A stretch of DNA of 64,000 nucleotides, taken from positions 1-64,000 of the forward strand of contig JBEDUQ010000292.1 in assembly GCA_040414855.1 (NCBI GenBank), read 5' to 3'. The stretch is from DASVXQ01 sp040414855. GTDB taxonomy: Bacteria; Actinomycetota; CALGFH01. Below are positions 8,596 to 16,710 of the stretch, one piece after another. Position numbers and translations under genes: made by a program. Every line of letters starts with the position of its first letter. Positions within the stretch are counted from its first letter, which is position 1. The notes beneath the pieces are model-generated. The model made no database searches. It worked only from the letters and a program-made list of their open reading frames with translations, and had not been told where the DNA came from.

Positions 8596-9647
8596 GCGCC
8601 GCACGGCCGAGCGGCGCCGCCGGCGCGCTGCGCCAGCGCTGGCCGAGGTACCTGGCGATCGTCGCGGTCGCGGTCGCGGCGGTGGCGCTGCCGTTCGGCT
8701 TCCCGCCGTTCAGGGTGTCGCAGTTCACCCTGGCGCTGGCCTACGCGGTCGCGGCGCTCGGCCTCAACCTGCTGGTCGGCTATACCGGCCAGATCTCGCT
8801 CGGCCACGGCGCGTTCTTCGCGCTCGGCGCCTACACCACCGCGATCGTGATGGCCAAGACCGGCCTGCCCTACCTGGTCGGCATCCCGATGGCCGGCGCG
8901 ACCGCGTTCGTCGCCGGGCTGCTGCTGGGGATACCGGCGCTGCGGCTGCGCGGGCACTACCTGGCGCTGGTGACGCTCGGGATCACCATCGCGACGCCGC
9001 AGCTCATCAAGCGCTTCGACAGCCTCACCGGCGGCACCCAGGGGCTCAGCGCCGGCAGCATCACGCCGCCGTCCTGGCTCGGCCTGGCGCAGGACCAGTA
9101 CATCTACATGATCTCGCTGGTGGTCACGGCGCTCGCGCTGGTGATGTCGGCCAACCTGGTGCGCGGCCGGGTCGGCAGGGCGCTGGTGGCGATCCGCTCG
9201 GGCGAGATCTCCGCGCGGGCGACCGGGGTCAACCTGACCACCTTCAAGCTGCGCACCTTCGCCCTGAGCGCGATGCTCGCCGGCGTCGGCGGGGCGCTCT
9301 ACACCTACGTCGTCGGCTTCGTGGCGCCGGAGTCCTTCACCCTCACCGTTTCGTTCGTGTTCCTGGCCGCGATCGTTGTCGGCGGGCTCGGCACCATCGC
9401 CGGTGCCGTGTTCGGCGCGCTGTTCGTCCAGTTCGTCCCCATCTACACCTCCGACTTCAACGAGGCGCTGGCCGGCGTCCTCTACGGCGGCGTCCTGATC
9501 CTGTTCATGTACGTGCTGCCTGGAGGCGTCGTCGGCCTCGGTCACCGCATCTTCGGCTGGGTCACCCGGCCGAGACACCGCCGCCCACCGGAGGTCCCTG
9601 CGGCCGAGGAGGCGGAGCCCGCGCCCACGAAAGCCGCAGGCGTCTAG
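8592..9647 (+). CDS. livM: Branched-chain amino acid-type ABC transporter permease LivM
   Basis: A 351-residue permease starting with GTG at 8592 inside the end of livH. It has a charged N-terminal tail, about nine hydrophobic helices, and the LivM motifs LLVGYTGQISLGHGAFFALGA near residue 65 and SGEISARATGVNLTTFKLR plus VVGGLGTIAGAVFGA in the coupling part. The C-terminus is a hydrophilic extension rich in Arg, Pro and Glu. It pairs with LivH to form the membrane channel of the importer. The frame is open far upstream, but the upstream part is a shadow of livH. Confidence 0.93.
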   Translation: MSAARPSGAAGALRQRWPRYLAIVAVAVAAVALPFGFPPFRVSQFTLALAYAVAALGLNLLVGYTGQISLGHGAFFALGAYTTAIVMAKTGLPYLVGIPMAGATAFVAGLLLGIPALRLRGHYLALVTLGITIATPQLIKRFDSLTGGTQGLSAGSITPPSWLGLAQDQYIYMISLVVTALALVMSANLVRGRVGRALVAIRSGEISARATGVNLTTFKLRTFALSAMLAGVGGALYTYVVGFVAPESFTLTVSFVFLAAIVVGGLGTIAGAVFGALFVQFVPIYTSDFNEALAGVLYGGVLILFMYVLPGGVVGLGHRIFGWVTRPRHRRPPEVPAAEEAEPAPTKAAGV

Positions 9648-9678
9648 CGAGAGCCCCCGCTCAGAAGGGAGAGCACAT

Positions 9679-10914
9679 ATGCGCCGTGCGCATCGGTTCT
9701 GGTTGCCAGCTCTACTGGCCGTCATCGTCATCCTGGCCGCCGGCTGCGGCCGCGGCTCCAGCGGCGGCGGATCCGGCGGCGGCACCGCCTCCGACCCCGG
9801 CATCACCGCCACCAGCATCAAGCTCGGTGGGAGCTACCCGTTCAGCGGTCCGGCGTCCGCGTACGGCACCATCGGCGCCTCGGCCAAGGCCTACTTCGAC
9901 TGGCTCAACGCCAAGGGCGGCGTGAACGGCCGCAAGATCGAATTCATCACGCTGGACGACGGCTACGAGCCGGCCCGCGCGCTCCAGAACGCCAAGCGCC
10001 TGGTGGAGCAGGACAAGGTGTTCGCCATGTTCAACACCCTGGGCACCGCCAACAACATCGCCACCTGGGACTACCTGAACCAGGCGAAGGTGCCCCAGGT
10101 CTACGTGGCGACCGGTTCGAGCGCCTGGGGCGCTGACGTCGCCAAGCACCCATGGACCATCGGCTGGCAGCCCGACTACGTGTCCGAGGCGCGCGTCTAC
10201 GCCTCGTACCTGAAGGACACCAAGCCGAACGCCAAGGTGGCCGTGCTCTACCAGAACGACGCCTTCGGCAAGGACCTGCTCGACGGCTTCAAGAGCGCAA
10301 TCGAGGGCTCTGGCGTCCAGGTGATCGCCGCCGAGAGCTACGAGGTCACCGACCCGACCGTCGACCCGCAGGTCTCCAAGTTGGCGACCTCGAAGGCCGA
10401 CGTCTTCCTCGACATCACCACCCCGAAGCCCGCCGCCCAGGCGATCCACCACCTGACCGAGCTCAGCTGGAAGCCGCTGCACATCCTGAACGGAGTGGCC
10501 GCGTCCAAGACGCTGGTGCTCAAGCCGGCCGGACTGGCAGCGTCCAAGGGCATCGTCTCGGTCGCCTACCTCAAGGACGCCGAGGACCCGCGCTGGAACA
10601 ACGACCCCGCCATGCAGGAGTACAAGGCGGGCCTCAAGCAGTACGCGCCAAAGCTCGACGTCAACGAGCCGTTCAACGTCTACGGCTGGGCGGTCGCCAG
10701 CAGCATGGCGCAGGCGCTCGGCGCGATGAAGCAGCCGACCCGACAGGCGCTGATGGACGTGGTCCGCAACCAGAACGCCCAGCTCCCGCTGCTGCTTCCC
10801 GGGATCAACGTCCAGACCTCCCCGACCGACGGCTACCCGATCCAGGACATGCAGATGATCCGGTTCGACGGGAACCGGTGGCAGACCATCAGCAATGTGA
10901 TCCAGACCCAGTAG
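9679..10914 (+). CDS. ABC transporter substrate-binding lipoprotein (LivK/LivJ-like, peripla_BP_6)
   Basis: A 411-residue type I periplasmic-binding-protein-fold lipoprotein and the last gene of the importer operon, 31 bp after livM with the ribosome-binding site AAGGGAGAG. The signal peptide ends in the lipobox LAAGC (Cys 23), followed by a Gly/Ser linker that anchors the protein outside the membrane. The family segments KLGGSYPFSGPASAYG, INGRKIEF-like VNGRKIEFITLDDGYEP and ALYQNDAFGKDLL-like VAVLYQNDAFGKDLLDG are clear. Ligands of this family range from branched-chain amino acids to amides, urea and aromatic acids, so specificity cannot be read from sequence. The adjacent PucR regulator allows a link to purine or ureide uptake as a hypothesis. 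Confidence 0.92.
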   Translation: MRRAHRFWLPALLAVIVILAAGCGRGSSGGGSGGGTASDPGITATSIKLGGSYPFSGPASAYGTIGASAKAYFDWLNAKGGVNGRKIEFITLDDGYEPARALQNAKRLVEQDKVFAMFNTLGTANNIATWDYLNQAKVPQVYVATGSSAWGADVAKHPWTIGWQPDYVSEARVYASYLKDTKPNAKVAVLYQNDAFGKDLLDGFKSAIEGSGVQVIAAESYEVTDPTVDPQVSKLATSKADVFLDITTPKPAAQAIHHLTELSWKPLHILNGVAASKTLVLKPAGLAASKGIVSVAYLKDAEDPRWNNDPAMQEYKAGLKQYAPKLDVNEPFNVYGWAVASSMAQALGAMKQPTRQALMDVVRNQNAQLPLLLPGINVQTSPTDGYPIQDMQMIRFDGNRWQTISNVIQTQ

Positions 10915-10928
10915 GGACCGAGGCGCTT

Positions 10929-10958
10929 CGGCCCGGCCGGCTTCGGGCGGCCGGGCCG
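10929..10958 (+). terminator. Hairpin terminator candidate after the liv-type operon
   Basis: An 11-bp perfect stem (10929-10939 with 10948-10958) closed by an eight-base loop lies 15 bp after the lipoprotein stop. No clear T-run follows, as is common in high-GC actinobacteria. Confidence 0.6.
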
Positions 10959-11130
10959 AGCCCGTCTCCATCGGGGTTCCGGCGGCCGGCCTGAGCCGTC
11001 CCGGCCGCGTTTCGTCGCTGGGCCGAGCCCGTTTCCCACCCCGGCGACCTCGTGGATGGGCCGTCCAGTCCACCGGCGTCCTGGCCGAAACAGACAGAAA
11101 GGAGCTGGTCGTCAGAACGGGGGATGGATC

Positions 11131-11667
11131 ATGGACGACGAGCCGAGGCGGACGGCGGACCCTCGCCGAGCAGCCGAGCAAGCGCCCGAGACCCCGCCGA
11201 TGCGGGGCGTGGTCCTCTCCCTCTACCGGGGCAGAAGGCTGGCGTCCTGGGGCGCCCGCGCGGTCGCCTACATCATCGACCTGCTGTTCGGCGCGTTGCT
11301 CGCCGCGCCGGGGGCGGTCCTGGTGGCGATCGGCAGCGGCGTGGCCCACGGGGCGGTCCGAATCCCGTTGCTCACCGTCGGGAGCGTGCTGCTGCTGATC
11401 GCCGCGGTCGTCCAGATCTGGCAGACCGCCTGGCGCCAGGGCGACCGCGGGCAGTCGTGGGGCAAGGTCGTCACCGGCCTGCGCACGGTCAGCGCCGACG
11501 ACCTGCGTCCCATCGGCGGGCCGAGGGGGATGCTCCGCTGGCTGGTCGATCTGGTGTGCAGCTGGGTCACCATCCTCGAGGTGCTCAACTACCTCTGGCC
11601 ACTCTGGGACGACCGCAACCAGACCTGGGCTGACAAGGTCGCGCGCTCGGTCGTGCTCGCGAAGTAG
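11131..11667 (+). CDS. RDD family membrane protein
   Basis: A 178-residue protein with a hydrophilic N-terminus of about 40 residues and a conserved RDD domain: ASWGARAVAYIIDLLFG carries the Arg...Asp signature, and DRGQSWGKVVTGLRTVSADD the second conserved loop. Two to three further hydrophobic stretches follow. RDD proteins are small integral membrane proteins of uncertain role; some act in ion or substrate transport. The ATG at 11131 was chosen over an overlapping frame starting at 11052 because only this frame shows the domain. It is monocistronic and convergent with the HxlR gene. Confidence 0.82.
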   Translation: MDDEPRRTADPRRAAEQAPETPPMRGVVLSLYRGRRLASWGARAVAYIIDLLFGALLAAPGAVLVAIGSGVAHGAVRIPLLTVGSVLLLIAAVVQIWQTAWRQGDRGQSWGKVVTGLRTVSADDLRPIGGPRGMLRWLVDLVCSWVTILEVLNYLWPLWDDRNQTWADKVARSVVLAK

Positions 11668-11683
11668 CCACGCCGGATCAGCA

Positions 11684-11707
11684 CCGCCTCACCGGTGGGT
11701 GAGGCGG
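11684..11707. terminator. Bidirectional hairpin between convergent RDD and HxlR genes
   Basis: A 10-bp perfect stem (ccgcctcacc at 11684-11693 with ggtgaggcgg at 11698-11707) and a four-base loop lie 17 bp after the RDD gene and 50 bp beyond the stop of the HxlR gene on the other strand, fitting a shared terminator. Confidence 0.6.
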
Positions 11708-11756
11708 CTGAGCTGCGCGCGTGGCGCACCACCAGCAGGTCAGCGGCGGCCATCCG

Positions 11757-12407
11757 CTAGTGCTGGACCGGGGTGAGGTCGCGGCGGGCGACCGGCTGGC
11801 CGCAGCACGCGCAGACCACCACCGGCGTCAACTCCGCGCCGCAGGCGTGCCGGTAGGTCAGCGGCGGGTCGCCCTCGGTCAGGTGCCGGTCGCCGAAGTG
11901 CATCAGCGTCAGCAGCACCGGCAGCAGGTCTCGCCCGGCGTCGGTGAGCCGGTACTCGAAGCGGGCCGGGCGGTCCTGGTACTGGCTCCGCCGCACCAGG
12001 CCCGACTCGACCAGCTTGCGGAGCCGAGCGCTCAGGATGTCGCGCGGCGCGCCCGTGTTGCGCTGGATCGCGTCGAACCGTCGCACCCCCAGGAAGACCT
12101 CGCGAAGGGCCAGCAGCGCCCACCGCTCCCCCACCAGCTCCAGCGTCCGCGCGACCGAGCACGGTCGCGGCCCGGCCAGGTAACCGCGGTCGGCGGGGTC
12201 GCCCGGGCCGGCGGGGCCGTTCAGGTGGCCGCTGTCCGAGTCGCCCGGGTCCGCGGGGTCGGAGCGCTGGGGGACCGGGTCGGTCGTGCCGCTCAGGTCG
12301 CCGCTGTCCGAGTCGCCCGGGTCGGCGGGGCCGGTGGTGCCGTTTAGGTCGCTGCTGTCCGAGTCGCCTGGGTCGGCGACCTCATGAAGGTCATCGGTTG
12401 TGGTCAT
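11757..12407 (-). CDS. HxlR-family winged-helix transcriptional regulator with repetitive N-terminal extension
   Basis: A 216-residue protein. Residues about 82-175 are the HxlR winged helix: RPCSVARTLELVGERWALLA, then FDAIQRNTGAPRDILSARLR as the recognition helix, and SQYQDRPARFEYRLTDAG as the wing. HxlR proteins are dimeric activators or repressors, often responding to aldehydes or redox signals. The C-terminal tail contains clustered cysteines (HACGAEL and VCACCGQPV), which could bind metal. The first 75 residues are unusual for the family: an acidic, low-complexity segment with three copies of DPGDSDSG-type repeats encoded by 40-bp DNA repeats. It is divergent from the GNAT gene, with an AT-richer 142-bp gap between them that probably holds both promoters. 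Confidence 0.85.
   Translation of the reverse strand: MTTTDDLHEVADPGDSDSSDLNGTTGPADPGDSDSGDLSGTTDPVPQRSDPADPGDSDSGHLNGPAGPGDPADRGYLAGPRPCSVARTLELVGERWALLALREVFLGVRRFDAIQRNTGAPRDILSARLRKLVESGLVRRSQYQDRPARFEYRLTDAGRDLLPVLLTLMHFGDRHLTEGDPPLTYRHACGAELTPVVVCACCGQPVARRDLTPVQH
12221..12383. repeat. Three interspersed copies of a 40-bp repeat inside the HxlR gene
   Basis: Near-identical 40-bp blocks lie at 12221-12260, 12293-12332 and 12344-12383 and share the core gctgtccgagtcgcc. They encode the DPGDSDS repeats of the N-terminal extension and keep the reading frame (spacings 72 and 51 bp). Confidence 0.85.
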
Positions 12408-12549
12408 GAATGCAGTCTATCAGCTCGGTTGCTTTTTCAAACCCACTCAGATATGGTCCGTTTGTTTTTCCAACTAAGAGTTGCGCGACCTGGCGGTCGC
12501 GGCAGGGGGTGCCCTGACGCGTCCAGTCCGCCAGGGCCACGGGGGCCAC

Positions 12550-13128
12550 ATGACCACGGTGCGGACCGAACCGACCACCAACGGACCTTCGCAGTCGATG
12601 CCCATCAAGCAGCTGGCGGATGCCGTGGTGGTGCGGGTCGGCGAGGCGACCGTGCGGTTGCGGCGGGTCCGGCCCGGCGACGGCCCAGTGCTGACCGAGG
12701 TCCTGATGCGGATGTCGCAGCGGACGCGGTGGCTGCGGTTCCACTCGCCGATCTCGCGGTTCTCGGCCGCGCAGCTGCGCCTGCTCACCGAGGTGGATCA
12801 CCACGACCGATCGGTCCTGCTCGCCGAGGTCGAGGTCAGGCAGGGACGCTGGCAGCCGGTCGGCTTCGCCCAGTACGCGCGCACCGCGCCGGACCGTGCC
12901 GAGGCCGCGATCGTGCTCGAGGACGCGTGGCAGCGCCGAGGCATCGGCCGGACGCTGGCGCTCCGGCTGGCCGAGGTTGCCCGGGCCGCGGGCATCACCG
13001 CCTTCACCAGCGAGGTCCTGTCCGAGAACCGCCGCACGCTCGACTTCGTCCGCGCGCTCGCCCCGCGCACGGACGGACGCCTGCTCGGCATCACGGTCGA
13101 GCTGACCTCCTGGCTCGACCCGCTCTGA
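12550..13128 (+). CDS. GNAT-family N-acetyltransferase
   Basis: A 192-residue protein with the acetyl-CoA binding loop of the GNAT fold (EDAWQRRGIGRTLALRLAE, pattern Q/RxxGxG) at about residues 120-140, preceded by the beta strands AEAAIVL and followed by the helix and ITAFTSEVLSENRRTLDF. The opening VRLRRVRPGDGPVL and the MSQRTRWLRFHSP segment resemble the acetyltransferase domains fused to acyl-CoA synthetases or PatA-type protein acetyltransferases, so a protein target is possible, but the substrate is unknown. The ATG at 12550 is preferred to the frame opening at 12481. The end of the gene lies in a 23-bp tandem duplication. Confidence 0.85.
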   Translation: MTTVRTEPTTNGPSQSMPIKQLADAVVVRVGEATVRLRRVRPGDGPVLTEVLMRMSQRTRWLRFHSPISRFSAAQLRLLTEVDHHDRSVLLAEVEVRQGRWQPVGFAQYARTAPDRAEAAIVLEDAWQRRGIGRTLALRLAEVARAAGITAFTSEVLSENRRTLDFVRALAPRTDGRLLGITVELTSWLDPL

Positions 13129-13148
13129 CCTCCGCCCCCGACCCGCTC
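13103..13148. repeat. 23-bp tandem duplication across the GNAT gene stop codon
   Basis: Block 13103-13125 is repeated at 13126-13148 (about 19 of 23 bases identical). Both begin with tgacctcc and end with gacccgctc. The TGA of the second block is the actual stop codon; the TGA of the first is out of frame. Confidence 0.75.
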
Positions 13149-13185
13149 TCTGGCATCCCATCCCGTCCGGGCGCGACCGGGGCGA

Positions 13186-14835
13186 TCAGTGGCCTCGGAA
13201 GGCCTCCTCGAGCCACCAGGAGCCGCGGTCGGAGACGACCTTGGCGTCGATCACCAGCGGCTTGTCCCTCGGGCCCTTGACCCAGTCGGCGACCGCTTCG
13301 AGGTCGGACCTCGACCGCACGGTCACGCCCTCACAGCCGAACCCGCGGCCGATCGAGGCGATGTCGGCGGGCGGGAACCGCACGGTGTCGAGCGGGAAGC
13401 CGTCCGGACCGAAGTGGTGGACCTCGGCGCCGTAGGCCTCGTCGTCGTAGACCAGCACGACCATCGGCAGGCCGAGCCGCACGACCGTCTCGAGCTCGGC
13501 GATCGCCATCAGCGCCCCGCCGTCCCCGAGCGCGGCCACCGGCAGACGCTCGGGCCTCGCCAGCGCGGCGCCGATCGCGGTCGCCAGACCGAGCCCGATC
13601 GACTGGAACGCCTGGGTGAAGCAGAAGCCGTCGTCGTCCGGCACCGACAGGTACATGCTCGGGTAGCCCATGAAGTTGCCCGAGTCGATCGCGACCACCC
13701 GGTCGTCCGGGAGCAGGTCGTCCATGGCGATCGACAGCGTGCGCGGGTCGATGCGGCTCTCGTCGCTGGTGTCATCGTAGGGCACGTCGCGCCAGCGGTG
13801 CTCGGCGGCGATCCGGCGCGACAGCTCGTCCGAGCGGTAGCCGGGGGCCGGACCCGCGCTGGCGAGCTGCTCGGCGACCGCGATCGCGGTCTGGTCGACG
13901 TCGCCGACCACGCCGAGGTCGACCGGCCGGTGCGCGCCGATCGCATCGACCTCGAGGTCGACCTGGGCGACGGTTGCGTCCGGCCCGATCAGCGCGCCGT
14001 GGCGCATAGTCCACATGTTGAGCGCGCAGCCCCAGCCGACGATGAGGTCGGCTCCGCGGATCAGCTCGGCCGTCAGCGGCGAGGCGAACCCGCCGCTGAC
14101 GTCGAGGTACCAAGGATTCCCGTTGAACATGCCCTTGGCCACCGCCGAGGTCGCCAGCAGCGCCCCGGACACGTCCGCGAGTCGCTCCAGCGAGGCGCGC
14201 GCATTCGCGGTCCTGGCGCCCCGTCCGGCGACGAACACCGGCCGGCGGGAGCGCGCGATCGCGGCCGCCAGCGCCCCGACCGCTTGGTCCGAAGGCCTGG
14301 GCGGGGCGAGGTCGAGCGCCGGCGGGACCGCCGTGGCGCCCTCGGGAACCTGACCAGCCTGGACGTCGAGCGGCAGGTTCAGCACGACCGTTCGCCGCTG
14401 GGTCAGTGCGGTGCGGTAGGCGCGAGCCGCGTCGGCGACGGCGGTCTGTGGCGAGTGGATACGCTCGGGCACGGCGCCGACCGCCCGGGCCAGCGCGTCC
14501 TGGTCCACGCGGAAGTTCGAGCGGACCGCCGCCGCGCCGGTGTCGGCCGCCAGCACCAGCATCGGGGTGCGGCTCTTGGCCGCTTCGGTGATTCCGGTCA
14601 TGGCGTTGGTGAGGCCGCAGCCCTGGTGGACCGTGACCGCCGCGACCTTGCGGCTGGTGCGCGAGTAGGCGTCGGCCATGGTGGCGGCGCCGCACTCGTG
14701 CCTGGCGGCGACGAAGCGCGCGCCACCGGCGATCAGCGCGTTGGTGACGTGGAAGTTGCCGCTGCCCACCACCCCGAAGACCGCGTCGACGCCCAGGTCG
14801 GCGAGCGTCCCACCGACAGCCTCAGCAACCAGCAT
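13186..14835 (-). CDS. Thiamine diphosphate-dependent enzyme (acetolactate synthase-like)
   Basis: A 549-residue three-domain TPP enzyme. The N-terminal PYR domain has the catalytic glutamate in ARHECGAATMAD. The central domain carries VFVAGRGARTA and LIVGWGCALN. The C-terminal PP domain has the cofactor motif from GDGGALMAIAELE to VLVYDDEAYG. In most relatives the last position of the GDG...N motif is Asn, whereas here the residue at the VYDD site is Asp. Start is ATG at 14835 with GGGGAG upstream; an extension to 14877 has no support. It belongs to the acetolactate synthase/benzoylformate decarboxylase superfamily, but the substrate cannot be named. It lies 16 bp after the cyclase gene, so both are probably one operon. 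Confidence 0.87.
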   Translation of the reverse strand: MLVAEAVGGTLADLGVDAVFGVVGSGNFHVTNALIAGGARFVAARHECGAATMADAYSRTSRKVAAVTVHQGCGLTNAMTGITEAAKSRTPMLVLAADTGAAAVRSNFRVDQDALARAVGAVPERIHSPQTAVADAARAYRTALTQRRTVVLNLPLDVQAGQVPEGATAVPPALDLAPPRPSDQAVGALAAAIARSRRPVFVAGRGARTANARASLERLADVSGALLATSAVAKGMFNGNPWYLDVSGGFASPLTAELIRGADLIVGWGCALNMWTMRHGALIGPDATVAQVDLEVDAIGAHRPVDLGVVGDVDQTAIAVAEQLASAGPAPGYRSDELSRRIAAEHRWRDVPYDDTSDESRIDPRTLSIAMDDLLPDDRVVAIDSGNFMGYPSMYLSVPDDDGFCFTQAFQSIGLGLATAIGAALARPERLPVAALGDGGALMAIAELETVVRLGLPMVVLVYDDEAYGAEVHHFGPDGFPLDTVRFPPADIASIGRGFGCEGVTVRSRSDLEAVADWVKGPRDKPLVIDAKVVSDRGSWWLEEAFRGH

Positions 14836-14851
14836 GGTGACTCCCCGAAGA

Positions 14852-15625
14852 TCAGCGCTCGACCAGCGCGAGCACACGGGTCGGGCTGCCCGAGCCGCCG
14901 ATGATCGGCAGCGGGCTGGCGATCACCACCGCGCCCTGGGGCGGCAGCTTGGCGAGGTTCTGGAGCTGGGTGAGGCCGTACTTGTTGGCGCCGAGCACGA
15001 AGGTGTGGCACGGGAACGGCGGGTCGAAGGCGACGGCGCCGCCCGCGTCGGTACCGACCGTCTCGCAGCCGACTCCGATGATCGGCGCCTCCTCGGCGAG
15101 CCACTTGGCGCACTCGACCGAGAAGCCCGGTGTGTGCGATCCCGAGTCGTCGACGTTGCGGAACAAGGCATCGTCGTTGGACCGCGCGTCCCAGCCGGTG
15201 CGCAGCAGCAGCCAGCCGCCGTCGGGCAGGGGTCCGTGCTGACGCTCCCACTCGCGGACGTGGTCGACCTCGAGGACGAAATCGGCGTCGGCGGCCGCCT
15301 CGGCGCTGAAGTCGAGCACCGCCGCCGGGGCGACCAGGCGCTTGGGGGGAACCTGCGAGACGTCGTCCCTGTCCTTGCCGGTCACCCAGTGGATCGGTGC
15401 GTCGAAGTGGGTGCCGGTGTGCTCGCCGGTGTGGATGTTGTTCCAGTACCAGGCGGGCCCGCGCTCGTCGTAGTGGCTGATCTCCTCGAGCCCGAAGGTG
15501 ATGGTGTTCGCGAACGGGTCGGGAAGCTGGAGGATCGGCGTCTTCTCTGACAGCGGCGCGGTCAGGTCGACCACCTCGATGGTGCCCTGTCCGATCCCCG
15601 AGACCAGACTTGAAAGTACCGACAC
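14852..15625 (-). CDS. Cyclase-family (kynurenine formamidase-like) metal-dependent hydrolase
   Basis: A 257-residue protein of the cyclase family (Pfam Cyclase). The metal-binding signature HTGTHFDAPIHW (HxGTHxDxPxH) is at about residues 69-80, with further conserved stretches in WLLLRTGWDARS, GVGCETVGTD and HTFVLGANKYG. Members hydrolyse amides or lactone-type bonds, as in kynurenine formamidase, isatin hydrolase and others, using Zn or Mn. Start is GTG at 15625, preceded by GGGAGGTAGAGG. It is the first gene of a two-gene operon with the TPP enzyme, which suggests one degradative pathway for an aromatic or keto-acid compound, not further identified. Confidence 0.87.
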   Translation of the reverse strand: MSVLSSLVSGIGQGTIEVVDLTAPLSEKTPILQLPDPFANTITFGLEEISHYDERGPAWYWNNIHTGEHTGTHFDAPIHWVTGKDRDDVSQVPPKRLVAPAAVLDFSAEAAADADFVLEVDHVREWERQHGPLPDGGWLLLRTGWDARSNDDALFRNVDDSGSHTPGFSVECAKWLAEEAPIIGVGCETVGTDAGGAVAFDPPFPCHTFVLGANKYGLTQLQNLAKLPPQGAVVIASPLPIIGGSGSPTRVLALVER

Positions 15626-15808
15626 TGCCCTCTACCTCCCTCACCCACAAGGTCCACGGCCCACTCCGAAAGTGAAGCTACAACGCGGTCGTGACGCTCG
15701 TCCATGAGGCGGGACCGGCCTGTGGACAACCGCGGAGGATTGTTCCAAGGACCCGCTACGCTGCCGACGCGGCGCTTGGAGCCGCCGAGCGAACGGAGGG
15801 GAACGACC

Positions 15809-16261
15809 ATGTCCAGCCGGGCGACGATCGCCATGAGCGACCAGGAGCTTCGGGGCTTTCTGATGGAGGAGCACTCGCTCACCTGCGCGACCATCAACCC
15901 GAACGGGCGGCCGCACCTGGTCGAGCTGTGGTACCTGGTCGACGGCGACGAGATCGTCTGCTGGACCTATGCGAAGTCGCAGAAGGTCCGCAATCTCGAG
16001 CGCGACCCGCGCGCGACCATCCAGGTCGAGGCCGGCGAGAGCTACGGCGAGCTGCGCGGGGCGGTCATGGAATGTGACGTCGGGATCGACCGCGACCCCG
16101 AACGAGTGGTCGCCGCCGGCATCGCGCTCGCCACCGGCTATCCCCGACCGCCGGACGAGCAGGCGAGGGCGTCGATCGCCAGGCAGGCGCCAAAGCGGGT
16201 CGTCCTGCGCTTCACACCCACGCACACCGCCTCGTGGGACCACCGCAAGCTGGGCGGGTAG
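15809..16261 (+). CDS. Pyridoxamine 5'-phosphate oxidase-like (PPOX class) flavin/F420-binding protein
   Basis: A 150-residue split-barrel flavoprotein. The fold is visible in TCATINPNGRPHLVELWYLV, EIVCWTYAKSQKVRNLERDP and RATIQVEAGESYGELRGAVM. PPOX-class proteins in actinobacteria often use F420 or bind haem or FMN and reduce or oxidise small molecules; whether this is F420-dependent cannot be settled here. A strong GGAGGGG ribosome-binding site precedes the ATG at 15809. It is divergent from the cyclase gene, with 183 bp between the starts, and is followed by a small NTF2-like gene. Confidence 0.83.
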   Translation: MSSRATIAMSDQELRGFLMEEHSLTCATINPNGRPHLVELWYLVDGDEIVCWTYAKSQKVRNLERDPRATIQVEAGESYGELRGAVMECDVGIDRDPERVVAAGIALATGYPRPPDEQARASIARQAPKRVVLRFTPTHTASWDHRKLGG

Positions 16262-16297
16262 GACCCCGCCATGGAGATGCCATTTCGAGGAGGCACG

Positions 16298-16669
16298 ATG
16301 CCGAGCAGGGAACAGGTCAACGCATGGATGAAGGCCTACCGGAGAGCCTGGGAGTCCAACGACCCCGGGAACATCGGCAAGCTCTTCAGCGACCGCGCGA
16401 GCTACTACACCGAGCCGTACACGGCGCCCTGGCGCGGGCGCGACGAGATCGTCAAGAACTGGCTCGGCCGCAAGGACGAGCCGGGGGCCGCCGAGTTCTC
16501 GTGGCAGCCCTTGGCGATCACCGACGACGTCGCGGTCGTGCAGGGACAGACCGTCTACCGCGAGCCGCGGCAGACCTACAGCAACCTCTGGGTGATCCGG
16601 CTCGACTCCCGGGGCGAGTGCACCGAGTTCACGGAGTGGTGGATGACCCACGACCAGAAATCCGATTGA
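16298..16669 (+). CDS. SnoaL/NTF2-like small alpha+beta barrel protein
   Basis: A 123-residue protein with the helix-helix-sheet layout of the NTF2/SnoaL superfamily: VNAWMKAYRRAWESNDP, LFSDRASYYTEPYTAPWRGR, EIVKNWLG, then strands WQPLAITDDVAVVQGQT and TYSNLWVIRLD ending in FTEWWMTH. The superfamily includes cyclases, isomerases and ligand-binding domains, so no reaction is assigned. GAGGAGG lies just upstream of the ATG at 16298; an earlier in-frame ATG at 16271 lacks this. It follows the PPOX gene by 36 bp on the same strand and may be co-transcribed. Confidence 0.8.
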   Translation: MPSREQVNAWMKAYRRAWESNDPGNIGKLFSDRASYYTEPYTAPWRGRDEIVKNWLGRKDEPGAAEFSWQPLAITDDVAVVQGQTVYREPRQTYSNLWVIRLDSRGECTEFTEWWMTHDQKSD

Positions 16670-16710
16670 GCCCTGCGGATTGATCCCGCGGGAGCCATGG
16701 TGAGGGGGCG

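Noticed and set aside
12481..13128. Start of the GNAT gene at 12481
   Set aside because: The extra 23 residues have no similarity, and the ATG at 12550 lies directly before the plausible N-terminus.
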